Source of the DNA: an uncultured Tenacibaculum sp.
GTDB taxonomy: Bacteria; Bacteroidota; Bacteroidia; Flavobacteriales; Flavobacteriaceae
Direction of reading: 5' to 3'
NCBI RefSeq assembly: GCF_947499065.1
Contig: NZ_CANMMT010000001.1
Location: 682,001-746,000 of the forward strand
DNA length: 64,000 bases
The notes beneath the pieces are model-generated. The model searched no databases. It was not told where the DNA came from and worked only from the letters and a program-made list of their open reading frames with translations. Below, piece by piece: positions 47,628 to 55,113 of the stretch (the first letter of the stretch is position 1; each line of letters begins with the position of its first letter). Made by a program: the position numbers and the translations under genes.

Positions 47628-48052
47628 ATGAGAAAAAATGATGGTCAAAAAAAAGAGTATTCTATGATAGGATATTTAAAATTGCAAAGAAAAAGAACAG
47701 TGTCGATTTATCAGGGTCACTATCTGTAATAAATAATAAAGCATCTAAGGAGTATTTTGATAATGAATCTTTTCAGATAACTTTTTCTACTAAAATTAAG
47801 GATGTTTCTTACGATTATACAATGCTTGTTACTGCAAATGAGTCTATTGAAGATAAAGATTTAGAAAAAATAAACTACGAACTTGGAATTCAAATAGAAG
47901 GTTGTGGTATGTATTTCGAAGTATTGAATTATAAACAAGATTTTTCTATACAATTTGATACTTATAAAAGTGTTTTTATAGATACTCCTTCAGTAAAAAA
48001 TGGGGTAGTTTATTTTAGTAAAAACACAACTATAAACATATTACAAAAATAA
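47628..48052 (+). pseudogene. Frameshifted gene with an A8 homopolymer
   Basis: ATG 47628 opens a short frame (MRKNDGQKK...) that stops at 47727-47729. A second frame, -1 relative to the first, is coding-like from just after the A8 tract (47647-47654) to TAA 48050-48052 (DRIFKIAKKKNSVDLSG...TTINILQK). It has no ATG before 47822. One extra A in the tract would join them into a single protein of about 141 residues. This could be a pseudogene, a phase-variable gene or programmed slippage. No family is recognised. It ends inside the region of operator O2 (left arm 48037-48047). Confidence 0.55.
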
Positions 48053-48083
48053 TTATATCTTTATTTGTATAATTTGTAATATG
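48037..48083. promoter_or_regulatory. Candidate repressor operator O2 (11-bp inverted repeat, 25-bp spacer)
   Basis: CATATTACAAA (48037-48047) and TTTGTAATATG (48073-48083) are perfect reverse complements separated by 25 bp, as in O1. The right arm lies between -33 and -7 of P2. Relative to O1 both arms carry a matched T/A exchange that keeps the symmetry. Confidence 0.7.
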
Positions 48084-48094
48084 TTGTATATTTG
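48064..48094 (+). promoter_or_regulatory. Promoter P2 of the lysis/fibre/toxin operon
   Basis: TTTG (48064-48067), a 19-bp spacer and TATATTTG (48087-48094) form a -33/-7 promoter with the same element order and spacing as P1. The leader to ATG 48249 is about 150 nt. Confidence 0.65.
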
Positions 48095-48096
48095 TA

Positions 48097-48113
48097 TTCG
48101 CTTTCTAACAGTT
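48097..48113 (+). repeat. Leader element of P2, complementary to the P1 leader
   Basis: TTCGCTTTCTAACAGTT at the likely 5' end of the P2 transcript is the exact reverse complement of 42251-42267. Confidence 0.6.
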
Positions 48114-48248
48114 GATAGATTTATTAACCTTTAAAGTTAAGCAGAAACTAAAAAAGTTGGATTAAACCTCTTTCGGGTACAGAAAAAGAAAAAAGAATCA
48201 AAAACTTAAAAAAGTTTTGTCTGCTAACACCAAAAATTAAACAGATGT

Positions 48249-48677
48249 ATGAGTATAATATCAGTTGCATTATCGCAATACGGTGTAAAAGAAGTAAAAG
48301 GATCTAAAGATCACCCGCAAATTATAAATTATTTTACCTCAATGGGCTTCGACGGAGCTAAGCTAAAAGACGAGACAGCTTGGTGTAGTGCCTTTGCTAA
48401 TTGGGTAGCAAAAATAGCAGGCTATGAACGTTCTAATAGATTAACAGCCAGAAGTTGGTTAACAGTAGGAACTTCTACAAGTGCTCCTAAAACAGGAGAT
48501 GTAGTTGTTCTCTGGAGAGAAGATCCAAGAAGTTGGAAGGGACATGTTGGTTTCTTTATTAAAGAAACAAAACGATATGTATATATACTTGGAGGGAATC
48601 AAGGGAATAGTGTAAGTATAAAAGCATACCCTAAAAACAAAATATTAGATTATAGAAAACTAAGGAAAGATGGATAA
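48249..48677 (+). CDS. Phage-type endolysin (TIGR02594-like CHAP/NlpC peptidase)
   Basis: A 142-residue protein with catalytic Cys in TAWCSAFANWV (about 46) and His in GHVGFF (about 97), and the PKTGDVVVLW segment typical of TIGR02594 peptidoglycan amidase/endopeptidase proteins. It has no signal peptide, so it needs a holin to reach the wall. The holin gene overlaps its end by 8 bp. It is the first gene after promoter P2. Confidence 0.88.
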   Translation: MSIISVALSQYGVKEVKGSKDHPQIINYFTSMGFDGAKLKDETAWCSAFANWVAKIAGYERSNRLTARSWLTVGTSTSAPKTGDVVVLWREDPRSWKGHVGFFIKETKRYVYILGGNQGNSVSIKAYPKNKILDYRKLRKDG

Positions 48678-49083
48678 GTTATCAAACATAATTTTTTGGT
48701 TGCTAGCTTTACTATCTCCCTTAAATGGAGTTTTAACAACAATGATGTTGCTTATTGTTGTCGATTTTATTACTGGATCTTATGCAGCAATAAAACATGC
48801 AGTTCCTATTCGGAGTATACGTTTAGGGCATACAATTTCTAAATTTTTTATTTACAATTTAGTAATTATATCGGCATATTTTTTAGAAAAACATATTGTT
48901 AATGAAGTGCCATTTCTAAAAATAATAGCAGGGTTTATTGCTATAACAGAGATAAAATCAATTTTAGAAAATTATAACAAAATTTATGGGGTGAATCCAT
49001 TTAAAGCATTACATAATTTTTTAAAACAAAGTGGGTTGCATAGTACAGTAGAGCAATTAACAGAAAAAGAGAAAAAAGTTTAG
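48670..49083 (+). CDS. Phage holin (holin 4 / Cph1-like)
   Basis: A 137-residue membrane protein with hydrophobic segments near 8-40, 60-80 and 88-105. It matches the phage_holin_4/toxin-secretion holin pattern (LLIVVDFITGSYAAIKH, IAGFIAITEIKSILENY). Holins open the inner membrane to release endolysin. It overlaps the endolysin gene by 8 bp, forming a compact lysis cassette, and is followed by a terminator-like element. Confidence 0.88.
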   Translation: MDKLSNIIFWLLALLSPLNGVLTTMMLLIVVDFITGSYAAIKHAVPIRSIRLGHTISKFFIYNLVIISAYFLEKHIVNEVPFLKIIAGFIAITEIKSILENYNKIYGVNPFKALHNFLKQSGLHSTVEQLTEKEKKV

Positions 49084-49084
49084 T

Positions 49085-49118
49085 CGCTAACATTATTCGT
49101 TTTTAGCGCCTCTTTTTT
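49085..49118 (+). terminator. Terminator-like hairpin preceding fibre gene 1
   Basis: CGCTAA / TTAGCG with a 12-nt loop, then CCTCTTTTTT. The same element recurs before or after each fibre gene, so it may be a leaky attenuator within the operon. Confidence 0.65.
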
Positions 49119-49154
49119 ATCAGAAAAATTAAAAACAGATAAAAAAGAATAAAC

Positions 49155-49606
49155 ATGAAACAAAACAAAGAAACATTAAAAAAGTATTTCGAAACAGGCG
49201 ATAAACCTACTCAGCAACAGTATGCAGAGTTAATTGATAGCTATGTAGATAGTAAACAACCAGAGGGAAAGGCTAATCGTAGATTTGTGATAGATGAAAC
49301 TGGAGAAGTAAATATAGCAGAAGAAGAAAGAACTCCAGAATATACTTTATCTGATATTGTAAATAATAAATTGTCTTTATTAAAAGATGGAATTACAGTA
49401 AAGGAAATAGACTTAACTCCATATGTAGATGATACAAATTTAGCTCGATTAGTTTCAGGAACTGTTGACAATAATGGTGTTGCTACATTTACAAGAGATG
49501 ACAATTCAACTTTTACAGTTGATTTGAGTAATTTAAAAGGAGGTGGAGCAGTTGATGTGAGTAATTTAGTTCCTTATACAGGGGCTACTCAAGATGTTGA
49601 TTTAGG
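49155..49606 (+). repeat. Duplicated fibre N-terminal module (copy 1; copy 2 at 51193-51644)
   Basis: The first 452 bp of fibre genes 1 and 2 differ at only three positions that I can see (one after ACAGG, one in GCAGAG/A, one near GGAG/AGTGGAG). The identity ends sharply at GATTTAGG, where the adhesive parts begin. Confidence 0.9.
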
Positions 49607-50951
49607 TAATTATAGTATAAATTCAAATAAGGAAGAAATAATTGCTTCACATTCAAAATATTATATTCCATTTACGGTGAATGATAAAATACTGTTTAGA
49701 CGTCAAACAGGAGTTTGGACTGGAGGTAATCTGGTAAATGCCTTTGGAATGGGTATTGGTTTTAATGCGTTAAGTAGGAATAAAGGAGTAGAATCTTATG
49801 CTTTTGGAGATAATGCTTTACTGAATAATTTGGGTGCTCAATCTTGTGCCTTTGGTCATCAGGCCTTAGAAAATAATATAGGTATTTTTTCAAGTGCTTT
49901 TGGATATCAAGCATTACAAGGAAATACTAAGGGTCATTCAAGTGCGTTTGGTTATCAATCGTTGAGAAATAATACAGGGCTAAACTCAGTAGGTTTTGGA
50001 GGTCAATCGCTTGCTGGGAATAGTGGGAATTACTCAACAGCTGTAGGGTTCAGTACATTGTCATTTAATTCAGGAGGTCAATCTACAGCTTTAGGTTTTC
50101 AATCAGGTTATAGAAACTCAGGAAATGATTTAATTGCAATAGGTTATGGTTCAGCTGAAAACAATAGTGGTTCAAATAATATATCTATTGGGAATAGAGC
50201 AATGAAATCTACTCCTGGGAGTTATAATTTGGCAATAGGGCATGAAGCTTTATTTTATTCTAAAAATGGAGAAAGTAATGTAGCTATAGGTCATAATGCA
50301 ATGAATAAAAGTCAGGGAATTGGTAATTCTATGATAGGTTTTCAATCAGGATTTTGGTCTATGGGAGAAGGGAATGTTTCTTTAGGGTCAGAAACAATGA
50401 GATATTCGTCATCTTTTAATAAGTTAAATTCAGCTATTGGGTACAAAGCTTGGTATGCATATAATCAAGATGATAATAATATTAAAACAATAGCAAGTAA
50501 TAGTTCTGATATAGATGCAGTAAATAATAGAATTACATTAACTTCACATGGCTTAGGTAGTGCTAATAAGTATGTTAACTTAAAATACGTAAAAGCAGGA
50601 GGAACAGGTTCAATAGGATTAAATAATTCTTCAATTTATTTATTTAAGATTGTTGACTCTAATACAATTGAGAGTGAGTTACTTAGTTTATCAGTAGATG
50701 AGAGTGGGACAACTCATACATTTATTCCAGAAAAAAGAATAACTAACTCAACAGCAATTGGAGCAAATAGCTTACCAACAAAATCAAATCAAATTGTATT
50801 AGGTGACTCAAATGTACAAGAAGTTTTTACAAAAGGAGATTATATAACAGCAACCGCAGGAAAAGGACTTGTATTAACAACACCAGACAATACAAAACAA
50901 TATAGGTTAAGTATAGATAATGCTGGGAGTTTAGCAATAACATTAATATAA
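49155..50951 (+). CDS. Tail-fibre-like protein 1 with YadA-head-like repeats
   Basis: The 598-residue protein has an N-terminal module (about 1-150) that begins with LKKYFETGDKPTQQQYAELIDSY and ends VPYTGATQDVDLG, as seen in Bacteroidota phage tail proteins. A series of roughly 16-residue repeats of YadA head type follows (about 195-430, SSAFGYQALQGNTKGH). The C-terminal domain ends RLSIDNAGSLAIT. The repeats are expected to form a trimeric beta-helix adhesin. The first 452 bp are nearly identical to fibre gene 2. Confidence 0.85.
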   Translation: MKQNKETLKKYFETGDKPTQQQYAELIDSYVDSKQPEGKANRRFVIDETGEVNIAEEERTPEYTLSDIVNNKLSLLKDGITVKEIDLTPYVDDTNLARLVSGTVDNNGVATFTRDDNSTFTVDLSNLKGGGAVDVSNLVPYTGATQDVDLGNYSINSNKEEIIASHSKYYIPFTVNDKILFRRQTGVWTGGNLVNAFGMGIGFNALSRNKGVESYAFGDNALLNNLGAQSCAFGHQALENNIGIFSSAFGYQALQGNTKGHSSAFGYQSLRNNTGLNSVGFGGQSLAGNSGNYSTAVGFSTLSFNSGGQSTALGFQSGYRNSGNDLIAIGYGSAENNSGSNNISIGNRAMKSTPGSYNLAIGHEALFYSKNGESNVAIGHNAMNKSQGIGNSMIGFQSGFWSMGEGNVSLGSETMRYSSSFNKLNSAIGYKAWYAYNQDDNNIKTIASNSSDIDAVNNRITLTSHGLGSANKYVNLKYVKAGGTGSIGLNNSSIYLFKIVDSNTIESELLSLSVDESGTTHTFIPEKRITNSTAIGANSLPTKSNQIVLGDSNVQEVFTKGDYITATAGKGLVLTTPDNTKQYRLSIDNAGSLAITLI

Positions 50952-50957
50952 AAAACA

Positions 50958-51101
50958 ATGAAAAAAGAACAAAAAGAAGCAATTACGTATTTAATTCAAT
51001 GTACAGAATATGCACAAAGCAAAGGTGTTTTTAGTTTATTAGAAGCACATAATGTGTTTAACTCAATAAATGTTTTAATGCCTGTATTGGAAGAAGAATA
51101 A
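50958..51101 (+). CDS. 47-residue small protein between fibre genes
   Basis: ATG 50958 lies 6 bp after the fibre 1 stop (50951). The product has a helical, acidic composition (KKEQKEAITYLIQCTEYAQ, then SLLEAHNVFNSINVLMP and EEE). No signal peptide or membrane helix is present. It fills nearly all the space between fibre 1 and the next repeated leader. It may be a small chaperone or assembly protein of the fibre, which is inference. I recall similar short proteins in Bacteroidota phage regions, without a function. Confidence 0.6.
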   Translation: MKKEQKEAITYLIQCTEYAQSKGVFSLLEAHNVFNSINVLMPVLEEE

Positions 51102-51121
51102 ATATAAGTAAAAAGTTTAGT

Positions 51122-51156
51122 CGCTAGCATTATTCGTTTTTAGCGCCTCTTTTTTA
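51122..51156 (+). terminator. Terminator-like hairpin preceding fibre gene 2
   Basis: CGCTA / TAGCG with a 14-nt loop, followed by CCTCTTTTTT; the same element as at 49085. Confidence 0.6.
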
Positions 51157-51192
51157 TCAAAATTAAATAAGAACAGATAAAAAAGAACAAAC

Positions 51193-53121
51193 ATGAAACA
51201 AAACAAAGAAACATTAAAAAAGTATTTCGAAACAGGAGATAAACCTACTCAGCAACAGTATGCAGAATTAATTGATAGCTATGTAGATAGTAAACAACCA
51301 GAGGGAAAGGCTAATCGTAGATTTGTGATAGATGAAACTGGAGAAGTAAATATAGCAGAAGAAGAAAGAACTCCAGAATATACTTTATCTGATATTGTAA
51401 ATAATAAATTGTCTTTATTAAAAGATGGAATTACAGTAAAGGAAATAGACTTAACTCCATATGTAGATGATACAAATTTAGCTCGATTAGTTTCAGGAAC
51501 TGTTGACAATAATGGTGTTGCTACATTTACAAGAGATGACAATTCAACTTTTACAGTTGATTTGAGTAATTTAAAAGGAAGTGGAGCAGTTGATGTGAGT
51601 AATTTAGTTCCTTATACAGGGGCTACTCAAGATGTTGATTTAGGAGACCATTATTTAAAATTGGGTAAGGAAAGAACCGTATTAAATAAAGCGAAGCATA
51701 AAGATTTATTATATGTAGGTAATAATAGTTTTCTAAAGCAGCAAACGCACGTACACAATGAAACAGATTATATTGATGGGGAAAGTATCGGATTAGGAAA
51801 AAAAGCGTTATTAAATAACACAGGGATAAATGTTGTTGGTACGGGTATTTCTGCTGCACAGAATAACACAGGGGCAAATGTTGTAGCCAATGGTAATTAT
51901 GCAGCTCAAAATAATACAGGGAACTATGCTACAGCTATTGGCGATTTTGCTTTGAGAATAAATACAGGAGGTAGTTCAGTTGGTGTTGGTTATTCTTCTG
52001 GTGCAGGTAATACAGGAGATAGTTCTGTATTTGTAGGTGTGTCATCAGGAACTAGTAATACAGGACGATATACAACAGGTATTGGCTACCTTGCAGCTAG
52101 ATCGAATAAAGGAGCCTTTTCAACTGCTGTTGGACATAGTGCTCTTGCATTAAACACGCATGATGGTAGTACAGGAGTGGGGTATCAGTCAGGAGAATCA
52201 AATACAGGTAGTCTTGCGACCTTTTTAGGTTTTAGAGCAGGGCATCAAAACAAAGGTAATAACTGTATAGCAATAGGTAATAATGCATTGTCATCAAATG
52301 CTTCTACGGGGCATACACCTATAGCAATAGGTAATAATGCATTGCAATATAATACAGGTTATGATAGTGTTGTAGTAGGGTATTTTTCTGGTAATAAAAA
52401 TATAGGAAATAGAATTGTTGGATTAGGGAATAGTACTTTATCGGAAAATAAAGGTTCTTCTGTTGTTGCTATTGGACATACAAGTGCTAGACAAAATTTC
52501 GGAAACTATGCCATTGGTATAGGAGACGAATCTATTGTTAATAATACAGGTAATGATGTTATGGGAGTAGGTTACCAGTCTTTAAGATATAATTCAGGTG
52601 AAAAAAATATAGCTTTAGGGGTTAGATCCTGGAATAATTTTGTTGAAGACACGACTAAATCAAAATCTTTTACAGCAGTAGAAGTAGATTTTGAAAATAA
52701 TAGAATTACAGTTACAAATCATGGATTTGGAACAGCAAATTCTATTGTAAACTTAAAGTTTAGAACAACTGGGACAGCACCAACAGGACTGCCAAATGGA
52801 ATGATTGGGTCATTTAAGGTTATTGATGCAAATACTTTAGAAGCCGTGGCTCAAAATATACACACAGCAGGGACTGGTTCACATACTTTTATACCACAAT
52901 TTATATATAATAACACTACGGTTATAGGTTATAATTCCCAACCAACAAAATCGAATCAGGTAGTTTTAGGAAGTGCAGCTACAGAAGAAGTAACAACTGC
53001 TAAAGATTATAAAAGTACAGGTTCGGGTTATGGGGTAATTTTAAAAACTCCAGATGGCTCTAAAGATTTTAGAATAAGTATTGATAATTCAGGAAATGTA
53101 GTAACAACTCAGGTTGTATAA
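51193..53121 (+). CDS. Tail-fibre-like protein 2 with YadA-head-like repeats
   Basis: The 642-residue protein has the same N-terminal module as fibre 1 (almost identical for about 150 residues). A different, longer set of short Asn/Thr/Gly repeats follows (about 200-480, for example AIGDFALRINTGGSS). The C-terminal domain resembles that of fibre 1 (NNRITVTNHGFGTANSIVNLKF, ending RISIDNSGNVVTT). The gene order suggests duplication, then divergence of the central adhesive part, as expected for receptor-binding proteins. Confidence 0.85.
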   Translation: MKQNKETLKKYFETGDKPTQQQYAELIDSYVDSKQPEGKANRRFVIDETGEVNIAEEERTPEYTLSDIVNNKLSLLKDGITVKEIDLTPYVDDTNLARLVSGTVDNNGVATFTRDDNSTFTVDLSNLKGSGAVDVSNLVPYTGATQDVDLGDHYLKLGKERTVLNKAKHKDLLYVGNNSFLKQQTHVHNETDYIDGESIGLGKKALLNNTGINVVGTGISAAQNNTGANVVANGNYAAQNNTGNYATAIGDFALRINTGGSSVGVGYSSGAGNTGDSSVFVGVSSGTSNTGRYTTGIGYLAARSNKGAFSTAVGHSALALNTHDGSTGVGYQSGESNTGSLATFLGFRAGHQNKGNNCIAIGNNALSSNASTGHTPIAIGNNALQYNTGYDSVVVGYFSGNKNIGNRIVGLGNSTLSENKGSSVVAIGHTSARQNFGNYAIGIGDESIVNNTGNDVMGVGYQSLRYNSGEKNIALGVRSWNNFVEDTTKSKSFTAVEVDFENNRITVTNHGFGTANSIVNLKFRTTGTAPTGLPNGMIGSFKVIDANTLEAVAQNIHTAGTGSHTFIPQFIYNNTTVIGYNSQPTKSNQVVLGSAATEEVTTAKDYKSTGSGYGVILKTPDGSKDFRISIDNSGNVVTTQVV

Positions 53122-53152
53122 AAATAAACCATAGTCATTTAAAAAGTTTAGT

Positions 53153-53186
53153 CGCTAGCATTATTCGTTTTTAGCGCCTCTTTTTT
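53153..53186 (+). terminator. Terminator-like hairpin preceding fibre gene 3
   Basis: CGCTA / TAGCG with a 14-nt loop and a T run. From 53142 to 53279 the DNA is identical to 51111-51248, covering this leader and the first codons of the fibre. Confidence 0.6.
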
Positions 53187-53223
53187 ATCAAAATTAAATA
53201 AGAACAGATAAAAAAGAACAAAC

Positions 53224-54390
53224 ATGAAACAAAACAAAGAAACATTAAAAAAGTATTTCGAAACAGGAGATAAACCTACGCAACAACAGTATGCAGAATT
53301 AATTGATAGTTATATAGATAGTAAGCAGCCTGAAGGAGAAGCAAATCGTAGATTCGTAATTGATGAAACAGGAGAAGTAAGTGTTGCTCCTGAGAAAAAA
53401 GCACAAGAATATAATTTACAACAGGTTTCCGATAATGGAAGTAAAACAACTAATAAATTAACAGTTGAAAATAGTTTTGATGCTACTGGAAAATTAGATT
53501 TGAGTCATAATGAAGTAGGAATGCTTAATTCAAGGCAATCTACATTTTTATTGCAACAGAGAGTTGCAATGTTAGATGAGCAATCAAAGCTAAATTTTGA
53601 TGTTAATAATGGTAGTTTTACCAGCACACACCAAAAAACAGATGGGAGTTCTAGTTTAAATTTAGCATTTCCAACAGAGGAATTAAAACAAGAAACAACA
53701 TCATCTAGTAAAGTCTTAAAGTTACCAAATAAAGCAGGTACAGTTGCTACGTTAGATGATGTGCCTCAAATACAGGCAGGAACAAATATTACAATTGACA
53801 AAACAAATCCACAAAGACCAATTATTAACGCTACAGGTTCAAGTGGCGGAGGTAGTACAAATTTATCTTACAATGCTTCTACAAGAACTTTAGCTTCAAG
53901 TTCAGGTACAGATGTAGTTATACCAGTAGCAGACGCTACTAATGCTGGATTAATGAAAGCTAATTTTTATGAGGAGGGTACTTTTACTCCATTACTAACA
54001 AATGTAAACTTAGGAACAGGTGTTAATACAGAGTATGGGGGAATTGGTCAAGGTAATTATGTAAGAATAGGTAATAAAGTTTTTGTATCTATTGTAATAT
54101 CTGGTATTACAAATTCAACAGAAACAAATGGAATTCTTATTATAAAAGCTTTACCATTTATTTCAGATGGACTTAAAGGAGAATCAAATATGGTTATAAA
54201 TGTTTTTCAAGGAGAAACTATTTTAGGTTCAGAAAATATTAATGAATATGTAGCTCGTAAAGTATATGGTTATAATATTGGTTTTTTTAAGTTATCACAA
54301 GGTGCACAACAGTTGAAAAATGTTTCTTTTTCTTCAGGTGGTGATATTAGAATCTCAGGAACTTATATAACAAACGTCTATACGCCATAA
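53224..54390 (+). CDS. Tail-fibre-like protein 3, short variant
   Basis: The 388-residue protein shares only the start of the common module (LKKYFETGDKPTQQQYAELIDSY, about 1-55). It then has a different body: a DEQSKLNF...NNGSFTS strand region, the phage-fibre phrase GTVATLDDVPQIQAGTNITI (about 175-195), a Gly/Ser linker, and a C-terminal domain unlike the other two (about 245-388, beta-rich). It is therefore a third fibre with its own tip. No known chaperone lies next to it. Confidence 0.82.
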   Translation: MKQNKETLKKYFETGDKPTQQQYAELIDSYIDSKQPEGEANRRFVIDETGEVSVAPEKKAQEYNLQQVSDNGSKTTNKLTVENSFDATGKLDLSHNEVGMLNSRQSTFLLQQRVAMLDEQSKLNFDVNNGSFTSTHQKTDGSSSLNLAFPTEELKQETTSSSKVLKLPNKAGTVATLDDVPQIQAGTNITIDKTNPQRPIINATGSSGGGSTNLSYNASTRTLASSSGTDVVIPVADATNAGLMKANFYEEGTFTPLLTNVNLGTGVNTEYGGIGQGNYVRIGNKVFVSIVISGITNSTETNGILIIKALPFISDGLKGESNMVINVFQGETILGSENINEYVARKVYGYNIGFFKLSQGAQQLKNVSFSSGGDIRISGTYITNVYTP

Positions 54391-54410
54391 ACTAAAACGC
54401 AAAGTCTAAT

Positions 54411-54438
54411 CGCTAGCATTCGTTTTTAGCGGTTCTTT
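54411..54438 (+). terminator. Terminator-like hairpin after fibre gene 3
   Basis: CGCTA / TAGCG with an 11-nt loop, followed by GTTCTTT. This is the fourth and most diverged copy of the repeated element. Confidence 0.55.
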
Positions 54439-54448
54439 CCTATTAAAC

Positions 54449-54481
54449 AATACAAGCGGATATTTTTTATTCGCTTGTATT
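54449..54481 (+). other. Strong hairpin in the leader of the spanin-like gene
   Basis: AATACAAGCG (54449-54458) and CGCTTGTATT (54472-54481) form a perfect 10-bp stem with a 13-nt AT loop. No U run follows, so it is more likely an mRNA stability or control element than a terminator. Confidence 0.6.
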
Positions 54482-54503
54482 ACTAACCTTTTAAAAAACA
54501 AAC

Positions 54504-55100
54504 ATGAACTTTTTAAATACAAAAGGCGATAGATTTCTATTGGCAATAATAGTTCTGTTGTTATTAATAAATCTTTTTAAAAAAGGAAATGAAAAAGTAG
54601 CAATAGAAAACCCTAAAACAACAATAGTAAGAGATACAGTTTGGAAAACGAAGATAGATACTTTTAAAATACAAACAGTAAAATATAAAAGGGTGTATGT
54701 GCACAAAAATAATGTTACCAAAATAGTAAAAGACACCATTTTTATAAAAGATACTACCAATTATGTAGCAGCTAAAACATATAGAGATACTTTAAATAAT
54801 ACCGATGTAGAAATTTATAGCTACGACCTTGTAAAAGGAAAATTGTTAGACAGTAATATCTCATATAAGTTAAAAGTACCAAGAGAAATAACCATAACAA
54901 AAACCATAGAACACCCAAAGGTTTATAGAAGCGGATTGTACTTGTTTTCAGAAATAGGAGGCAATACCCATACATTCAATAACCTAAGCTTTGGACTGCA
55001 ATACAACCGAAAAGGAAAATGGTTTACGAGTTATCGTGTAAACCTTGCAAATAAACAACTTACTCATAATGTAGGAATAGGATGGCGATTGTTTGATTAA
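54504..55100 (+). CDS. Membrane-anchored spanin-like protein
   Basis: The 198-residue protein has one N-terminal membrane helix (FLLAIIVLLLLINLF, about 10-25). A Lys/Thr/Asp-rich extended periplasmic region follows (about 35-140, with KDTIFIKDTT). Alternating aromatic and polar segments like short beta-hairpins end in VGIGWRLF, reminiscent of an outer-membrane contact. Its place in the lysis/fibre operon suggests a role in joining inner and outer membranes, as phage spanins do. This is inference; there is no family match I can name. It overlaps the next gene's longer start by 8 bp. Confidence 0.5.
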   Translation: MNFLNTKGDRFLLAIIVLLLLINLFKKGNEKVAIENPKTTIVRDTVWKTKIDTFKIQTVKYKRVYVHKNNVTKIVKDTIFIKDTTNYVAAKTYRDTLNNTDVEIYSYDLVKGKLLDSNISYKLKVPREITITKTIEHPKVYRSGLYLFSEIGGNTHTFNNLSFGLQYNRKGKWFTSYRVNLANKQLTHNVGIGWRLFD

Positions 55101-55113
55101 AAAAGAAAAAGAA

